This document shows positions 10,219 to 20,409 of a stretch of 25,186 nucleotides of DNA, piece by piece (position 1 is the stretch's first letter; the number at the start of each line of letters is the position of its first letter). The position numbers and the translations under genes are program-made. Below the pieces are notes generated by a model. It saw only the letters and a program-made list of their open reading frames with translations. It searched no databases and was not told the DNA's origin. Source of the stretch: Viridothelium virens. Its lineage: Eukaryota > Ascomycota > Dothideomycetes > Trypetheliales > Trypetheliaceae. The stretch spans positions 1 to 25,186 of the forward strand of contig ML991910.1 in the NCBI GenBank assembly GCA_010094025.1, read 5' to 3'.

Positions 10219-10771
10219 CTCAGCTGTACTGGTGGTACCAGAAGATCTTTTAGGATGTTTGACCGGAGTCGTACGGAATCTACGACACAGTATGCAGACT
10301 CTAGTCGAAGATTTGAAGATGCGGAAACGGTGCATACAATGCTGGACAGGTAGGCAGGTCTTACACCACAAGAATCGCCCGATGAGCGGCAGGGACCACC
10401 TTCCCTAAATAACTGAGTATCGGAGTCGAGCGTTGATACTGGTCCTACCAAGTTCCTAGACCTACCCCGCTGCAGCACCTGTCCAAGACTTTCAGCGACT
10501 TAACCACTCTTTTCGAACGACAAGCACATTTACGGTTGTGGCTACCCTATTAGGTTAGCTGCAAAAAACATTTGAGAGTCGCGAAGGCTCCGCAGACTGG
10601 CACCTCACTGGACATTGTTCATTGTTTGTACGCCATTCACCCATGCCATCCAGACCGCACTTCGAAAGGTCGGCCAGTGGACTGATCGTTGAAAATCATG
10701 AAGATCGGCGGCAGCAATACTTTTCAGGAAGTTCTGCTTACTGGTGAAATCTTCACGCTCTACTTACAGAC
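10219..10771. promoter_or_regulatory. Divergent promoter region between aldehyde dehydrogenase (-) and Tae1/NTM1 (+)
   Basis: This 553-bp gap separates two start codons on opposite strands and so must contain both promoters and 5' leaders. The ORFs seen here are upstream extensions or shadows of the aldehyde dehydrogenase first exon. No TATA box or recognisable binding site stands out. Confidence 0.6.
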
Positions 10772-11539
10772 ATGGTCCGAGATGAAAACCAATTCACCCC
10801 TCTTTCAGAGCAGACTCCCACTGAGCTCCGACCGGACGCTTCCATCGATCAAGTAGCTGCAATTGAATATTGGAGTACTCAGACATCTGACGTGGATGGC
10901 ATGCTAGGCGGCTATCCACAAGTATCGCGAATAGACCTTCAAGGCTCAGCCAATTTCCTTGCAAAGCTGTGCACTCGTTCAAAGGAACATCCAAAGACAA
11001 AAAGGCTAGGTCGGGTGGTTGACTGTGGAGCGGGAATCGGACGAGTCACGCTAGGATTTCTCTACAAAGTGGCAGAAATCATAGACATTGTAGAGCCGGT
11101 CGAGAAGTTCACCAAGGAAATCAAAGGAGGATATTCTTTTCGCGAACTACGCGAAGAAGGCCGGCTTGGAGACGTCTATACGCAGGGATTAGAAAGCTGG
11201 ACGCCAAGTCGCTCGTACGATATGATCTGGCACCAGTGGTGTCTGAGTCAATTAACGGATGCCCAAGTCGCCGAATGCCTTCAGCGACTCAAACAGTTTC
11301 TACGCAGTGGCGGTTGGATGATTGTCAAGGAAAACATTACTACTCACTCGCTTGGAAATGATGTGTACGACGAAACAGACAGTTCGGTTACTAGGACGGA
11401 CGAGAAGTTGAGAGCCTTGTTCAAAAAGGCTGGCCTGAAGATTGTGGCAACGGAGCTTCAACGAGGCTTTCCCAAAATTCTGTATTCCGTACGCATGTAT
11501 GCTCTACAGCCAGATGTGGTGTCGAATCCTTCTCCATAG
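10772..11539 (+). CDS. TAE1: Protein N-terminal (X-Pro-Lys) alpha-N-methyltransferase, Tae1/NTM1 family
   Basis: A single exon of 255 aa with ATG at 10772 and TAG at 11537-11539. It is a class I SAM methyltransferase: EYWSTQTSDVDGMLGGYP near residues 32-49 (the family's substrate-loop region), VDCGAGIGRVT (motif I, about 83-93), DIVEP (acidic loop binding SAM, about 104), IWHQWCLSQLTD (about 152) and WMIVKEN (about 187). These fit the family that trimethylates or dimethylates the N-terminal amine of proteins starting X-Pro-Lys after Met removal. Yeast Tae1 modifies Rpl12 and Rps25. Size matches yeast Tae1 (232 aa) and human NTMT1 (223 aa) with a longer N-terminus. The downstream gene on the same strand encodes a protein starting MPPK, a candidate substrate. 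Confidence 0.95.
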   Translation: MVRDENQFTPLSEQTPTELRPDASIDQVAAIEYWSTQTSDVDGMLGGYPQVSRIDLQGSANFLAKLCTRSKEHPKTKRLGRVVDCGAGIGRVTLGFLYKVAEIIDIVEPVEKFTKEIKGGYSFRELREEGRLGDVYTQGLESWTPSRSYDMIWHQWCLSQLTDAQVAECLQRLKQFLRSGGWMIVKENITTHSLGNDVYDETDSSVTRTDEKLRALFKKAGLKIVATELQRGFPKILYSVRMYALQPDVVSNPSP

Positions 11540-11655
11540 ATCTGAGTGATTGCGGTGATGTCTGCGATCCAATCTAGTGGTGTTAGCGGTGAATGTGAGG
11601 AAGTCTGAATGATCGCCAATGATCACTCGGTTACGATATCTTGGTACCCAGCACG

Positions 11656-11669
11656 CCTAGGTACCTAGG
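11656..11669. repeat. 14-bp perfect palindrome CCTAGGTACCTAGG
   Basis: The sequence is identical to its reverse complement and is flanked on both sides by further GGTACC sites. Similar TACCTAGGTA words recur in intergenic DNA of several filamentous fungi, as I recall. It may be a dispersed simple repeat or a dimeric factor site. Confidence 0.6.
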
Positions 11670-11743
11670 AGTAGGTACGTGGTACCTCTGCTAAAGGAGC
11701 TGAACTCTGACATTTGACGCGAGCCACCGATGTCCTGACCTGA

Positions 11744-11754
11744 CCAATGACGTC
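11744..11754 (+). promoter_or_regulatory. CCAAT box overlapping a TGACGTC (CRE/bZIP-like) element
   Basis: CCAATGACGTC lies 94-104 bp upstream of the ATG at 11848. CCAAT is bound by the Hap/NF-Y complex and TGACGTC by ATF/CREB-type bZIP factors in fungi. The spacing suits a promoter, but the words are short and binding is inferred. Confidence 0.35.
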
Positions 11755-11847
11755 TGTTGTTTTTCGTGCATCCCCTCGCTCAAAGGTCTGCAACCATTTT
11801 CCCTCCCCTCGATTTACTTCACCCTTTCCCCAGCATTGCCTGGCACC

Positions 11848-13526
11848 ATGCCTCCCAAGAGGGCTGCTATAACGGCGAGGAGAGCTGCTTCTGTGAAGAG
11901 TAGAACTCTGAAGACGACTCGAAATGCTAAGCCTACCCCGGAAGCGACCGCGGCTTCGACGCGTTCTAAACGCGCTTTGACTGCGGTCGCAGATACACAG
12001 CCAGAGCCTAAGAAAGCGAAGACAGGTGATGATTTTCCTCTCTAACATCTTCTCATTCAAGACATTTCCTAATCTCAATGTCTAGGTCGTAATGCTACAG
12101 CCACTTCCAAGCCAGAGCAAGCTAGCACTGCCAAGTTCAAGCAAATGAAGAGCGCTACTCCTGCAAACACTTCTAAACGACGCGGTCGCCCCCCGAAGGC
12201 CTCTGGGAAAGAGTCTGCTATTGAAAAGGACCATGATACCCAAGATGAGGCTATCACCGAGGAACGCCCAGTGAAGAAGCGTGGTCGACCTCCAAAGTCG
12301 TCACCCTCTGCCCCAACGCCTTCAAAAGCAGCAACTGCTTCGACTATGGGGACCTCTCAGATCGAAAAGGTGACTAAGCGACAACCGAAGCCAGAGACGG
12401 ATGGCACACCGGCCCCCTCACGTGGTCGAGGCAGACCCCCCAAGAAAGTAACTGAGACCCCTGCGGAAACTGAGAAAGCTCGACCTGGACGAAAAAAGCG
12501 ACCTGCTCCAACTGAAGATGAGGACGAGGCTGATAAGGAGGCTAACGGTCTAACCGAGACTGCAGAACCTGAACCCAAGCGACAGCGTGGCCGGCCTTCT
12601 CTAAAAGCTGTTGCCCACGACGAAAAAAAGGACGAAGCTAATGAAGAGAGTCCCTCATATTGGCTCATGAAGGCTGAGCCTGAATCCCGCCTAGAGAAGG
12701 GTATTGATGTCAAGTTCTCTATTGATGATCTTGAAGCTGCCACAGAGCCAGAGCCGTGGAACGGTGAGTGCATTCTTTAGTCTATCGACTTTGAACGATC
12801 TCAACTGAACTCTTTGTGCTTTTAGGTGTGCGCAACCATGTCGCTAAAAATAATATGAAAGCCATGAAGAAAGGAGAACGAGCTTTCTTCTACCATTCGA
12901 ATTGCAAGACGCCAGGAATCGTGGGGATCATGGAAATTGTTCAGGAAGCTTCACCAGACGAGAGCGCCTTCGTTGAGACTGATCCATACTACGACCCAAA
13001 AGCAAAGCGTGACAATCCGACGGGATGGGTTGTTGTTCATGTAGAATTTCGCCAGAAATTCGACAAACCTGTTACCCTGGAACAGCTCAAGAACTCTGCA
13101 AAGGACAACAAAGAGATTGAAAATATGCAACTACTCAAGCAGTCTCGGCTCAGTGTCAGCAAGGTCTCGTCAGAAGAATGGGGTTTCATTCTCAGGCAAG
13201 CCGGGGCCGAAATTATCCCTGATAAGGTGGATGAGGTGATGAACCTCTCAAAGAATCCGCCGGAAGTGGACGGTATAGCGACAAACTCTGCAACGCTGGG
13301 TCTTGCTCCTACCCAAGAATCGAAGTCCTCAGGTCGCGCAACCTCTGTTCCTGCTCCGACTAAGCATAGTTCTGCTCACCCAAAGAAAGCGGGTCCTCGT
13401 GCCGGCTCCCGTGCTCAATCTGTACCTCCTAGCGCTCCAACGCCGGAGACTGGTCCGGCTGGTCCTCACAGTGAGACGCCAATCTCTCAGGCCATGGCTC
13501 GCGTCGTTGAGGAGCAGGAGACTTAG
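11848..13526 (+). CDS. AT-hook and EVE-domain nuclear protein (THYN1-like)
   Basis: Three exons, 11848-12025, 12086-12763 and 12826-13526, encode 518 aa. The 60-nt (GTGATG..CTAG) and 62-nt (GTGAGT..TTTTAG) introns both restore frame; the second joins EPWN to GVRNHVAKNNM inside the EVE domain. The protein starts MPPKRAA; an upstream in-frame TTG was rejected as start. Residues 1-245 are basic and disordered, with four AT-hook cores (RGRPPK near 92 and 124, GRGRPPKK near 172, RQRGRPS near 226) that bind the AT minor groove. The EVE/DUF55 domain (about 250-412: SYWLMKAEPES, GERAFFYHSN, PGIVGIMEIV, DPYYDPK, WVVVHVEF) belongs to the PUA-like fold thought to read modified bases in DNA or RNA. The Ser/Pro/Ala-rich tail is disordered. 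A nuclear chromatin role is inferred; the precise ligand is unknown. Confidence 0.95.
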
Positions 13527-15143
13527 TAATCTTCAAATGGACAGCATAATGACAGGTTGGATCGGAATGGCTCATGGTTGATGATGCTGGCTTTCTATTC
13601 TCTGCTCTCAGCTGAGCGCATTCTTCAAGTTTATTTCTCGGTAGCATGCACATGGTCTTTGCTGCCACCTTTGTTAAACAATTGCCATGACCCTTGCTCA
13701 TCAGTTCACAGCTTGCAGGTTGCTTTGGGGTGATACGTGGGGTTCCATTCCAGCCGTTGGCGGAGTTCATATCGTCATGGCGGCACAATGGATGTCTAGG
13801 TAGATGCGGAATGGATAAAGCTGAGACCCACGGTGTAGTAGGGTGAGCTAATTGAATTGATATTGAAATTTACATACAAACCACATTGATCTCCATGTCG
13901 AGAAGCTAGTTGATGTCGATGTAGCATCTGACTGTTGCATACGAAGCATTCGGGAGATTCCATAGGCGGTCCATCTCGAGGGCTGGAGTTGTTGGCATGG
14001 CTAATAGCTTCGCCTTTGCAGGTCCTGGGGGTTCATCACTGAAAGTCCAGAAATATTGGCTAATCGCACGCATGTAAAGAGATCAAAGGGAAGGAAAAGG
14101 AAGGAAAAGAGAGACTTCATATTATCCAGATACATCTCGGATAGCACGACACTCAACCAAGCACTCAGTCGGAGCTCCCGCCAGGCCATTTGTCGCCTCA
14201 AGCTGGGAATTAATCCCGGACCAGCTCAGGTCCAGAAATTCAAGCTCGAATACGACGGCCGTCAGCTAGACTATACCCCACCAGGCCATTGTCCCAAGAA
14301 TTCATGATGTGCTGTTCGATCCTGCCTATCGCGCTGCCCCTCCGAAATGAAGTCTGGATCCGGACTTAGATTCTGTAGACCTCGAATTTGGAAACGTTGG
14401 GTAGCTTCAGAACTAAACATGGTCAATCGACCCAGTGACATCCGGTTACACCAGTCGTAAGACTACTTCATACGGCTCTTGAATACACCGAGGTATGGAA
14501 TCCCAGCATTCTAAGAGCCTCTAATCAAGGATATTTGGGCTGGGAAGATGCCTAGGGGAACGGATATCATATCCACATATCTTGTCGCGCTGCAAAGTTG
14601 CCGCGCTTGCTTCGACAAGAACCTCAAAGCGAAGCATGGCAGAATTTTGTGGTTAATTAGCTTGCATATGTGAAACAGGTACGATCAATTAACGAACCAA
14701 TGGGAAACCACGATCTGAAGACAGAGGCCTCAGGGGCCCGAGCTCGCTCCTACCCCTTACCTCTAGTTTGTCTACGACATCCTAGGTCGAAGGATGACGC
14801 GTTGGCATCAACCTCATCAACTTTAGATCTTCTGACGAGATAACGTCTCTTACTTTCTTGAAAGTAAAAAAATCATTCTGCAACACTCGGTTCAATTCCA
14901 TGGAATGATGGCCAGCGGTGCAGCAGTTGTGTCGCCCCATTTGGAACTAACGACTTCTAATTACCATATCCACCTGAGCACATAATTGAACAGTGCGAGG
15001 ATTACACATATGAGTCGTGTATATTAAAGCTGGAAACATCATCGATACCCATCATTTCTGACAAAGTATGAAGGTATTGTATAACACGACTTTCTATGGG
15101 ATGAAAAGTACGCTGGAGTCGATTCGGCCGGTCCATTTTCAGA
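13527..15143. other. 1.6-kb gene-free region
   Basis: This is the longest gap in the window. Open frames here (for example 14056-14307 plus, starting at TTG, and 15002-15407 minus, overlapping the next gene's first exon) lack ATG starts or known motifs. Two small inverted repeats are visible: CTTGTCG/CGACAAG (14581-14587 and 14613-14619) and TACTTTC-TT-GAAAGTA (14851-14866). It should hold the 3' end of the EVE gene and the promoter of the ankyrin gene. No transposon remains are recognised. Confidence 0.5.
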
Positions 15144-17984
15144 ATGGCCATCAATATCGATCCCGTCGGTCTTGCGATTTTCTTGGGAGAAGTTACAAAA
15201 CTCATCCATGAAGCAGTTGAGAGGTATACAGGTGCAAATCGGGAACTTGCGCTCATTGAAGCTCAGCTTGCTATTTTCCAGACCCACATTGAGATTATCA
15301 GCAAGTGGCTCGAAAGTAGTCCTTCGGGAGCTTCTCGACCGACGAGCATCGTAGAAAATGTCCAAAAGGCCCTTTCGCTCATACAAGACGCCATTTGGCA
15401 GCTCCATGGGGACCTACACAGGGTCTACTCAAGTCCAACTAGCAAAGTCGGCAATCTTGTTACTACGGCAATTGGATTTGGACGGGCGGTCAAGGCTAAG
15501 TATGTTCTCAATGAACAGTTGCTTCGTGGCCATTTGATTCATCTCCGAGAGTGTGGTGCGGTTCTTGGAATGGCACTGCAGGCTACCCAGCTGTAAGGTG
15601 AATTATTGTCGAAGACTCAGCTGGCGAGCTAATGATTACCTGATAGACACTCTCAAGACGAGACGAATGAACGACTTCAAGACGTTTGTGCCAGTGCAAA
15701 TTTGGTAAGAAGAAAGACGAAGAAGTCAGAGCGACAGCAGCTTCGCAATAATCGCGACTCCACTCCGGCATTCAGAGAATTTCTTGATTTTTTAGACACC
15801 AACGAAAGCGAGCTGGATTGGACACATAATACTGTGGCTCGTCCATCTGATAGTACGCCAGCTATGGAGCAACAGTCCGTGGGCACGGGGTTAGTCCCAG
15901 AACGAAGATCAGCATCATTCCCAAGGCCACGCGAGAATCCTCCTCCCTACCAGGAGCTGCCACCGACATCCTTCTCCCGTGACCTCAGTACGCACAGCCA
16001 AGACATAAACGCGACTGACGTTGTCCCGGATACATGCGGCTTGCAGTCATCAACTGCCGGCACTATTTGTAGGAACGAGACTGTCTTGGGTAGCTCCACC
16101 GTTCCAGTGCTTCGTAGTCAGAAGTCGATGCCGCTTCGGCGTAAGCCGGTAGCCGCAAGACAAGAATCCGGTTCTTCGACAGCGACTGTCAATACTTTGG
16201 CGGGTTCAACTTTTTCAACACCTTCCTCAATCTATCGATTCCAGTCACCCGATAGCCTGTTTCAGGCAGTGACCAAGGAGAAGTCCTATGCGCATCGCTG
16301 TCAATCACCTTCCAGTCTTTCTGACAATGGGATTGAAAAGTCAATGGAGATTCTTCAGGGAACTGGGACTGCCCCGTTTGCATCTCGGCAGATGAGACCA
16401 GCCTTTAAAGCAGAGCACACCCCAGGAACTCCTCGGACACTGCCGCTACGGTCGCCTGACTCGAGCTTGAGTGAAGGTAACAGTGGTCTTTCTCGGTTGA
16501 GAAAGAAGCCAAGCAGGGATCGTGATGGATTAATGGCACTGCATCAAGCTGTTTGTGATGATAATCCAGCGCTGGTGATTCAACTTGTCGAACAGGGAGC
16601 GAATGTTCATGCACGCGACAGTAGAGAAAGAACCCCATTGCATCATGCAGCTACTTTCAGCGCTCCTATAAGCAAGTATCTCATTACCCAGGGCACTCTA
16701 GTGGATTCTAGAGACATAGACACAAAGACACCCCTTCTTTTGGCAGCGGAGGCAGAGCAAGACGACGTTGTGGAGTTGATCCTCTGTCGCGAGAAATCCA
16801 ACGGAAACCCCAATTACGACATGTGGAAACTCTCAATATTTGTGGCGATCGAGAAAGGTCACATAAGGCTAGCACAGAGATTCATTGACGCCGGATTCTC
16901 TCTCAAGAAGCTTAGAAAGGATTCGCATAAACCGGCACAACTAGCAGCGAAAAGCGGAAGTCTACCTATGTTGGACTTCATAATTGAGCACAAAGCCTCG
17001 GTGAAGGACAAGGACAAGGACGAAAGAGGTTTCACTCCTCTTCATACAGCAGCATTGTACGGTCACTCGGTCCTGATCCAGCGACTAACAGAAAAGGGTG
17101 GATCTCCAAAGGCAACAAATGCGGAGAATGAGACCCCCCTCCATCTGGCAGTAAGATCAGGCGACTTCACAACATTGGAGGCCGTCCTCAAATTGAAGAA
17201 CGTGAGTCTCAAAGAGAAGGACAAGCGCGATCAGGAAGCCATTCACCTGGCAACGCGTCTCGGGCACATCGCTATGTTCAATAATTTGGTCGCCAGTGGA
17301 GCGAAAGTTACCAATGAAAACTCGTTCGGATGGAAACCTATCCATATCGCGTCTGCATATGGCCATGCCGTTCTTCTACAGCAGCTGCTTGCGGAAGACG
17401 AAGTATCAACCGAGGAGAAATTGGGCACATCTTCAGTGAAACGAAGCGAAACCAGTGTTCTGGTCGAGCAAGGCTTCTACGCAGAAGCTCACTGGCCGTA
17501 CCCTGGTAGTCGTCCCCTGCACCTCGCAGCCGAGTTTGGAAAGACGGATGTGGCAAATCTGTTGATTGAACTTGGTGCCAAACTGGAGGCAACGTGCTCA
17601 GCTGGGTGGCGTCCTCTTCATCATGCCGCCTTCAACGGCGATGCTGAGCTTGTCCAGAAACTTCTGAATGCAGGGGCGAGTCCGGACTCGAGAACCAACC
17701 AGAATAAAACCGCTCTCGAACTTGGATTTAGAACGAATGGCGAGTTAATCTCCGATCACGATAAATTGACTATCCAAAGCGCGCTACAAATGGCGATGCC
17801 TATCAAAGGGGGAAACCGAAGCTTTGTAGAATATCGCAATGCATTACGAATCAAACCCTGTACCGTGGAAGACAAGGAAAGGGCGATTTTGGCAGTAGCT
17901 CAGGCAAAGAGCGTGCTTTCGTCCAGAGAAAAGCAGACGATGATGACTGTAGGGCCACAGCCAAAGGACTGGGATACTGGCTGA
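15144..17984 (+). CDS. HeLo-like N-terminal domain plus ankyrin-repeat protein (NLR-like without NACHT)
   Basis: Two exons, 15144-15592 and 15647-17984, encode 928 aa. The 54-nt intron runs GTAAGG to TGATAG with branch GCTAATG. Residues 1-150 are helical (INIDPVGLAIFLGEVTKL.. start, then VENVQKALSLIQDAIWQL), resembling the HeLo-like N-terminal domains of fungal STAND/NLR proteins; this match is by eye. Residues 150-440 are Ser/Pro-rich linker with no NACHT or NB-ARC P-loop. Residues about 444-850 hold 11-12 ankyrin repeats, the clearest being TPLHHAAT, TPLHTAALYGH, TPLHLAVRSGD, KPIHIASAYGH, RPLHLAAEFGK and RPLHHAAFNGD. One repeat pair is split by a ~35-residue insertion (EDEVSTEEKLGTSSVKRSE). 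A short charged tail follows. It is probably a protein-interaction or immune/incompatibility-type sensor. Its stop lies 64 bp from the metacaspase stop on the opposite strand. Confidence 0.9.
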
Positions 17985-18048
17985 TGGAAAAAGGAGCTGT
18001 CCACTGTTTCAATAGTTCTTCTATATTACATACCCATATTGAAGCTGC

Positions 18049-19106
18049 CTAGATGAACAGCGGCTGGTCTAGATCCATTTCGACTCCTGTACTTAGTTGT
18101 GGTATTTGCTGGTAGTGGCTCTGATCGAGGAAACCCCGCGTCATTTGAAGCGTCTAATCGTCCCTGGTCAGCCGTGAAGTCATGAAATCGGTGGAGCGCC
18201 GGCTCTGGCTTGTCTGTAGAGGTTGCAACTGTGCAGCACTTCTCCACTCACCTGAAGGTAACTTGGATTCTGCGCCCTCTTCATCGTCTCCAAGAATGCC
18301 CATGACATAGCCCCCACGTTCGCACCCGCAATACTCGCATCCGCACTCGTTTGATCATCTCGGCAGCCCGAATACATTGTGACATACTTGTTCTCCTTTT
18401 CCTGAGTGTGTCTGCTATCATCGGCTTGAAGACCTTCCTCCCGCTGCTCGCCCATATGCTTCAAGCCCTTGAAAAAGTCCGTCGCACCTGCAAACAGTGA
18501 CTCCGCCTCTCCGAGCTTATTGAATGAGAATCCACCCTGGATCAGATGTTCCGCCTCGCCAACCAGCCGCACCCCTTGGCGCAGATTGTCCATGGCGCTA
18601 ACGTTGCCATCAGCATCGCTGCGATATACGAATGGGAGCTCGCAAGCGGACCCGGAATGACAACAGTCAAAGACGATGAAGAGGGTGCTTGTGGGATGGA
18701 GGGCGTGGACGAGATGTTGGTGGAGGATGTCGGAATCTAGCTGTCCTCTATACTCAAAGTCAACGGGCACAATGGTATCGTTCAAGCCTGTGCTTGAGTC
18801 GCCGCTTGTATCAGGAACTTGGCCGCCATGACCACTATAATGTAGGAAAGCGCGGGTGTACGGCTCCGAAACAAGCCAGTGCATGGCGGCGAGGATGTTG
18901 TGACCATTGGGGTAGAAGGGGCCATTGGGATCAGTATAAGTGTCGTCCCGCATTACTACTTGGGAGCGATGGTCCTGAGAGAAGCCGCGATAGGAAATGA
19001 ATTCTTGGACATTAGCAACATCTTGATGACAACCACGGAGGGCGTGACGGGAGTCGGTGTAGTTAATTCCTATCAGGAGAGACTTCCGGCGCATTGGTTG
19101 TGACAT
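18049..19106 (-). CDS. Type I metacaspase lacking a prodomain
   Basis: Two exons, complement(18049-18153, 18252-19106), encode 319 aa. The 98-nt intron (GTGAGT..GATTAG) joins NPSYLQ to TLQMTRGFLDQSHYQQ and the ending PQLSTGVEMDLDQPLFI matches metacaspase C-termini. The catalytic dyad is present: H93 in HYSGHGG and C149 in DCCHSGS. The p20 core starts RRKSLLIGINY; the small subunit shows KYVTMYSGCRDDQTSADA and GAMSWAFLETMK. Metacaspases are Ca2+-dependent cysteine peptidases cutting after Arg/Lys, with roles in proteostasis and regulated death. Typical fungal type I enzymes carry 80-130 N-terminal residues rich in Gln/Pro/Tyr. Here the start is only 7 residues before the core, and the upstream DNA shows no Q/P-rich exon. 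An in-frame TAG nine bases before the ATG could also be read as an acceptor, so a 5' exon is possible but not seen. Confidence 0.94.
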
Positions 19107-20409
19107 TGGAAAAGTCTAGAAGAATTGGGATTTGAGTTATGAAAAGCCCACCTGTCCTTCGTTCCCTGGCATTCCGAAGATAGGGCAGCAGACGGAGTCG
19201 AAACCGGACCCTGCCGCAAGTATTCTCTTACTCTATGCATAGTTGCACAAGGGTACATTAGCTCCAGTCGACATCGCCGCCAGCAAGCTGTGAAGCTGTC
19301 AACGAGCAATCATACTGTACATGCATGCAGATACAGAGTGATCTTCCGCGATACGTGGAATGAAGCTCCAAAGTACTCTTGTGGCCTAGCGGCTCCGCAG
19401 GGAGAAGTACGATAGAGTACTCTAAGGCAATACAACGCTGTTTACATCCGAGCAGAAATTGCCATCTACTACGGTGAGTCAATCTTCGTAGTTGCATCTT
19501 CGCACGATACAACCTGGCTTAGTCTACTTCTCACCGGTACATTAGAGTATACAATCAACCATAAATTGAATTCAGAAACAGCTTGGCCGCCACTCACTTC
19601 GACTCCGAAACACCGCCTTCAATTTGATATTTATCTAAACTGGGGAGAAATCACTGCAAAGTGCAATCTTCGCTCGCCTACTTGTGGCCTACACAGCTAA
19701 GTCAGATTCCGTACGTCCGATTGTCGTCAGCCATGTCTGTGAAGTTCGTCTCCATGTTGGCTTGAGTCAATTTGGCTGCTAAGTGGGTATGTTCCCCGCT
19801 TCAGGTACCTCAACTCTTACGGTACCCCGCAGTCACTTGTCCACAGAGGTGGCCCTTGCCCGGTGAGCATTGTTGCTGCAAAAAGCATAACAAGCGAGCT
19901 CATCAGGGGGTTAAACAAGAAATGTCGGTGCTGTCAGGCATGCTCAGATCTTCGCCCTTCACAGGCTTAGGAGGCCCACAGCCAATTCTGTTTCACCTGG
20001 TCGAAAAAGTACTCAGTAGGATATCGGAAAGGAATTTACAAAATCTGCATGATATTCTATCTCGACTTTGTACAACCGGGGAGAGGCCCGACAGGTCTTC
20101 AAGCCAGAGGTAGTGGTCTTGAGCTTTGGTGTGGCCCGCCGACGGTTCTCATTGGACCCTCTGGTGAGCTGGTCCCATGGATGATCTTGGTCTATCTGCA
20201 CGGTCTAGAAGGCCGAAAGTGCCCTGGGGGGGGGGGGGGACGCCGACTTGGCGGATATACTAATGTGCTCTGCATCTTACGCAGTCAGTCCTGAGTTCAC
20301 AGGTTCCATCCTCCGTCGATGACGAGCCTTACAATCCATCTCTGACAATATACGCCCCATTCTTCGCATGCAATCCTGACTCTCTTTGAATTCCCTGGGA
20401 TTCTACACA
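19107..20409. promoter_or_regulatory. Divergent intergenic region between metacaspase (-) and GMC oxidoreductase (+)
   Basis: 1.3 kb with no convincing gene; open frames such as 19772-20113 plus have no recognisable content. It must contain both promoters. A 14-G homopolymer is at 20226-20239. Confidence 0.5.
20226..20239 (+). repeat. Poly-G tract (14 G)
   Basis: An uninterrupted run of 14 G, 171 bp upstream of the GMC start codon, followed by a small CGCC/GGCG dyad. It is likely to vary in length and prone to sequencing or assembly error. It could form a G-rich structure in the promoter. Confidence 0.9.

Larger units (their letters stand above)
11540..11847. promoter_or_regulatory. Promoter region of the AT-hook/EVE gene with GGTACC palindromes
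   Basis: A 308-bp gap. It contains three GGTACC sites in about 50 bp (11643-11685), one within the perfect 14-bp palindrome CCTAGGTACCTAGG (11656-11669). A CCAAT box overlaps a TGACGTC element (11744-11754). A pyrimidine-rich stretch follows just upstream of the ATG (11785-11830), a common fungal transcription-start environment. Confidence 0.55.

Noticed and set aside
14056-14307. Plus-strand frame of 83 codons in the gap before the ankyrin gene
   Set aside because: It starts at TTG with no ATG in frame, has no recognisable motif and no plausible splice partners.
14885-14905. tRNA B-box-like word GGTTCAATTCC
   Set aside because: The flanking bases do not form a T-arm stem and no A box or acceptor stem is found upstream.
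19772-20113. Plus-strand frame of 113 codons upstream of the GMC gene
   Set aside because: No motif; lies in a divergent promoter region.
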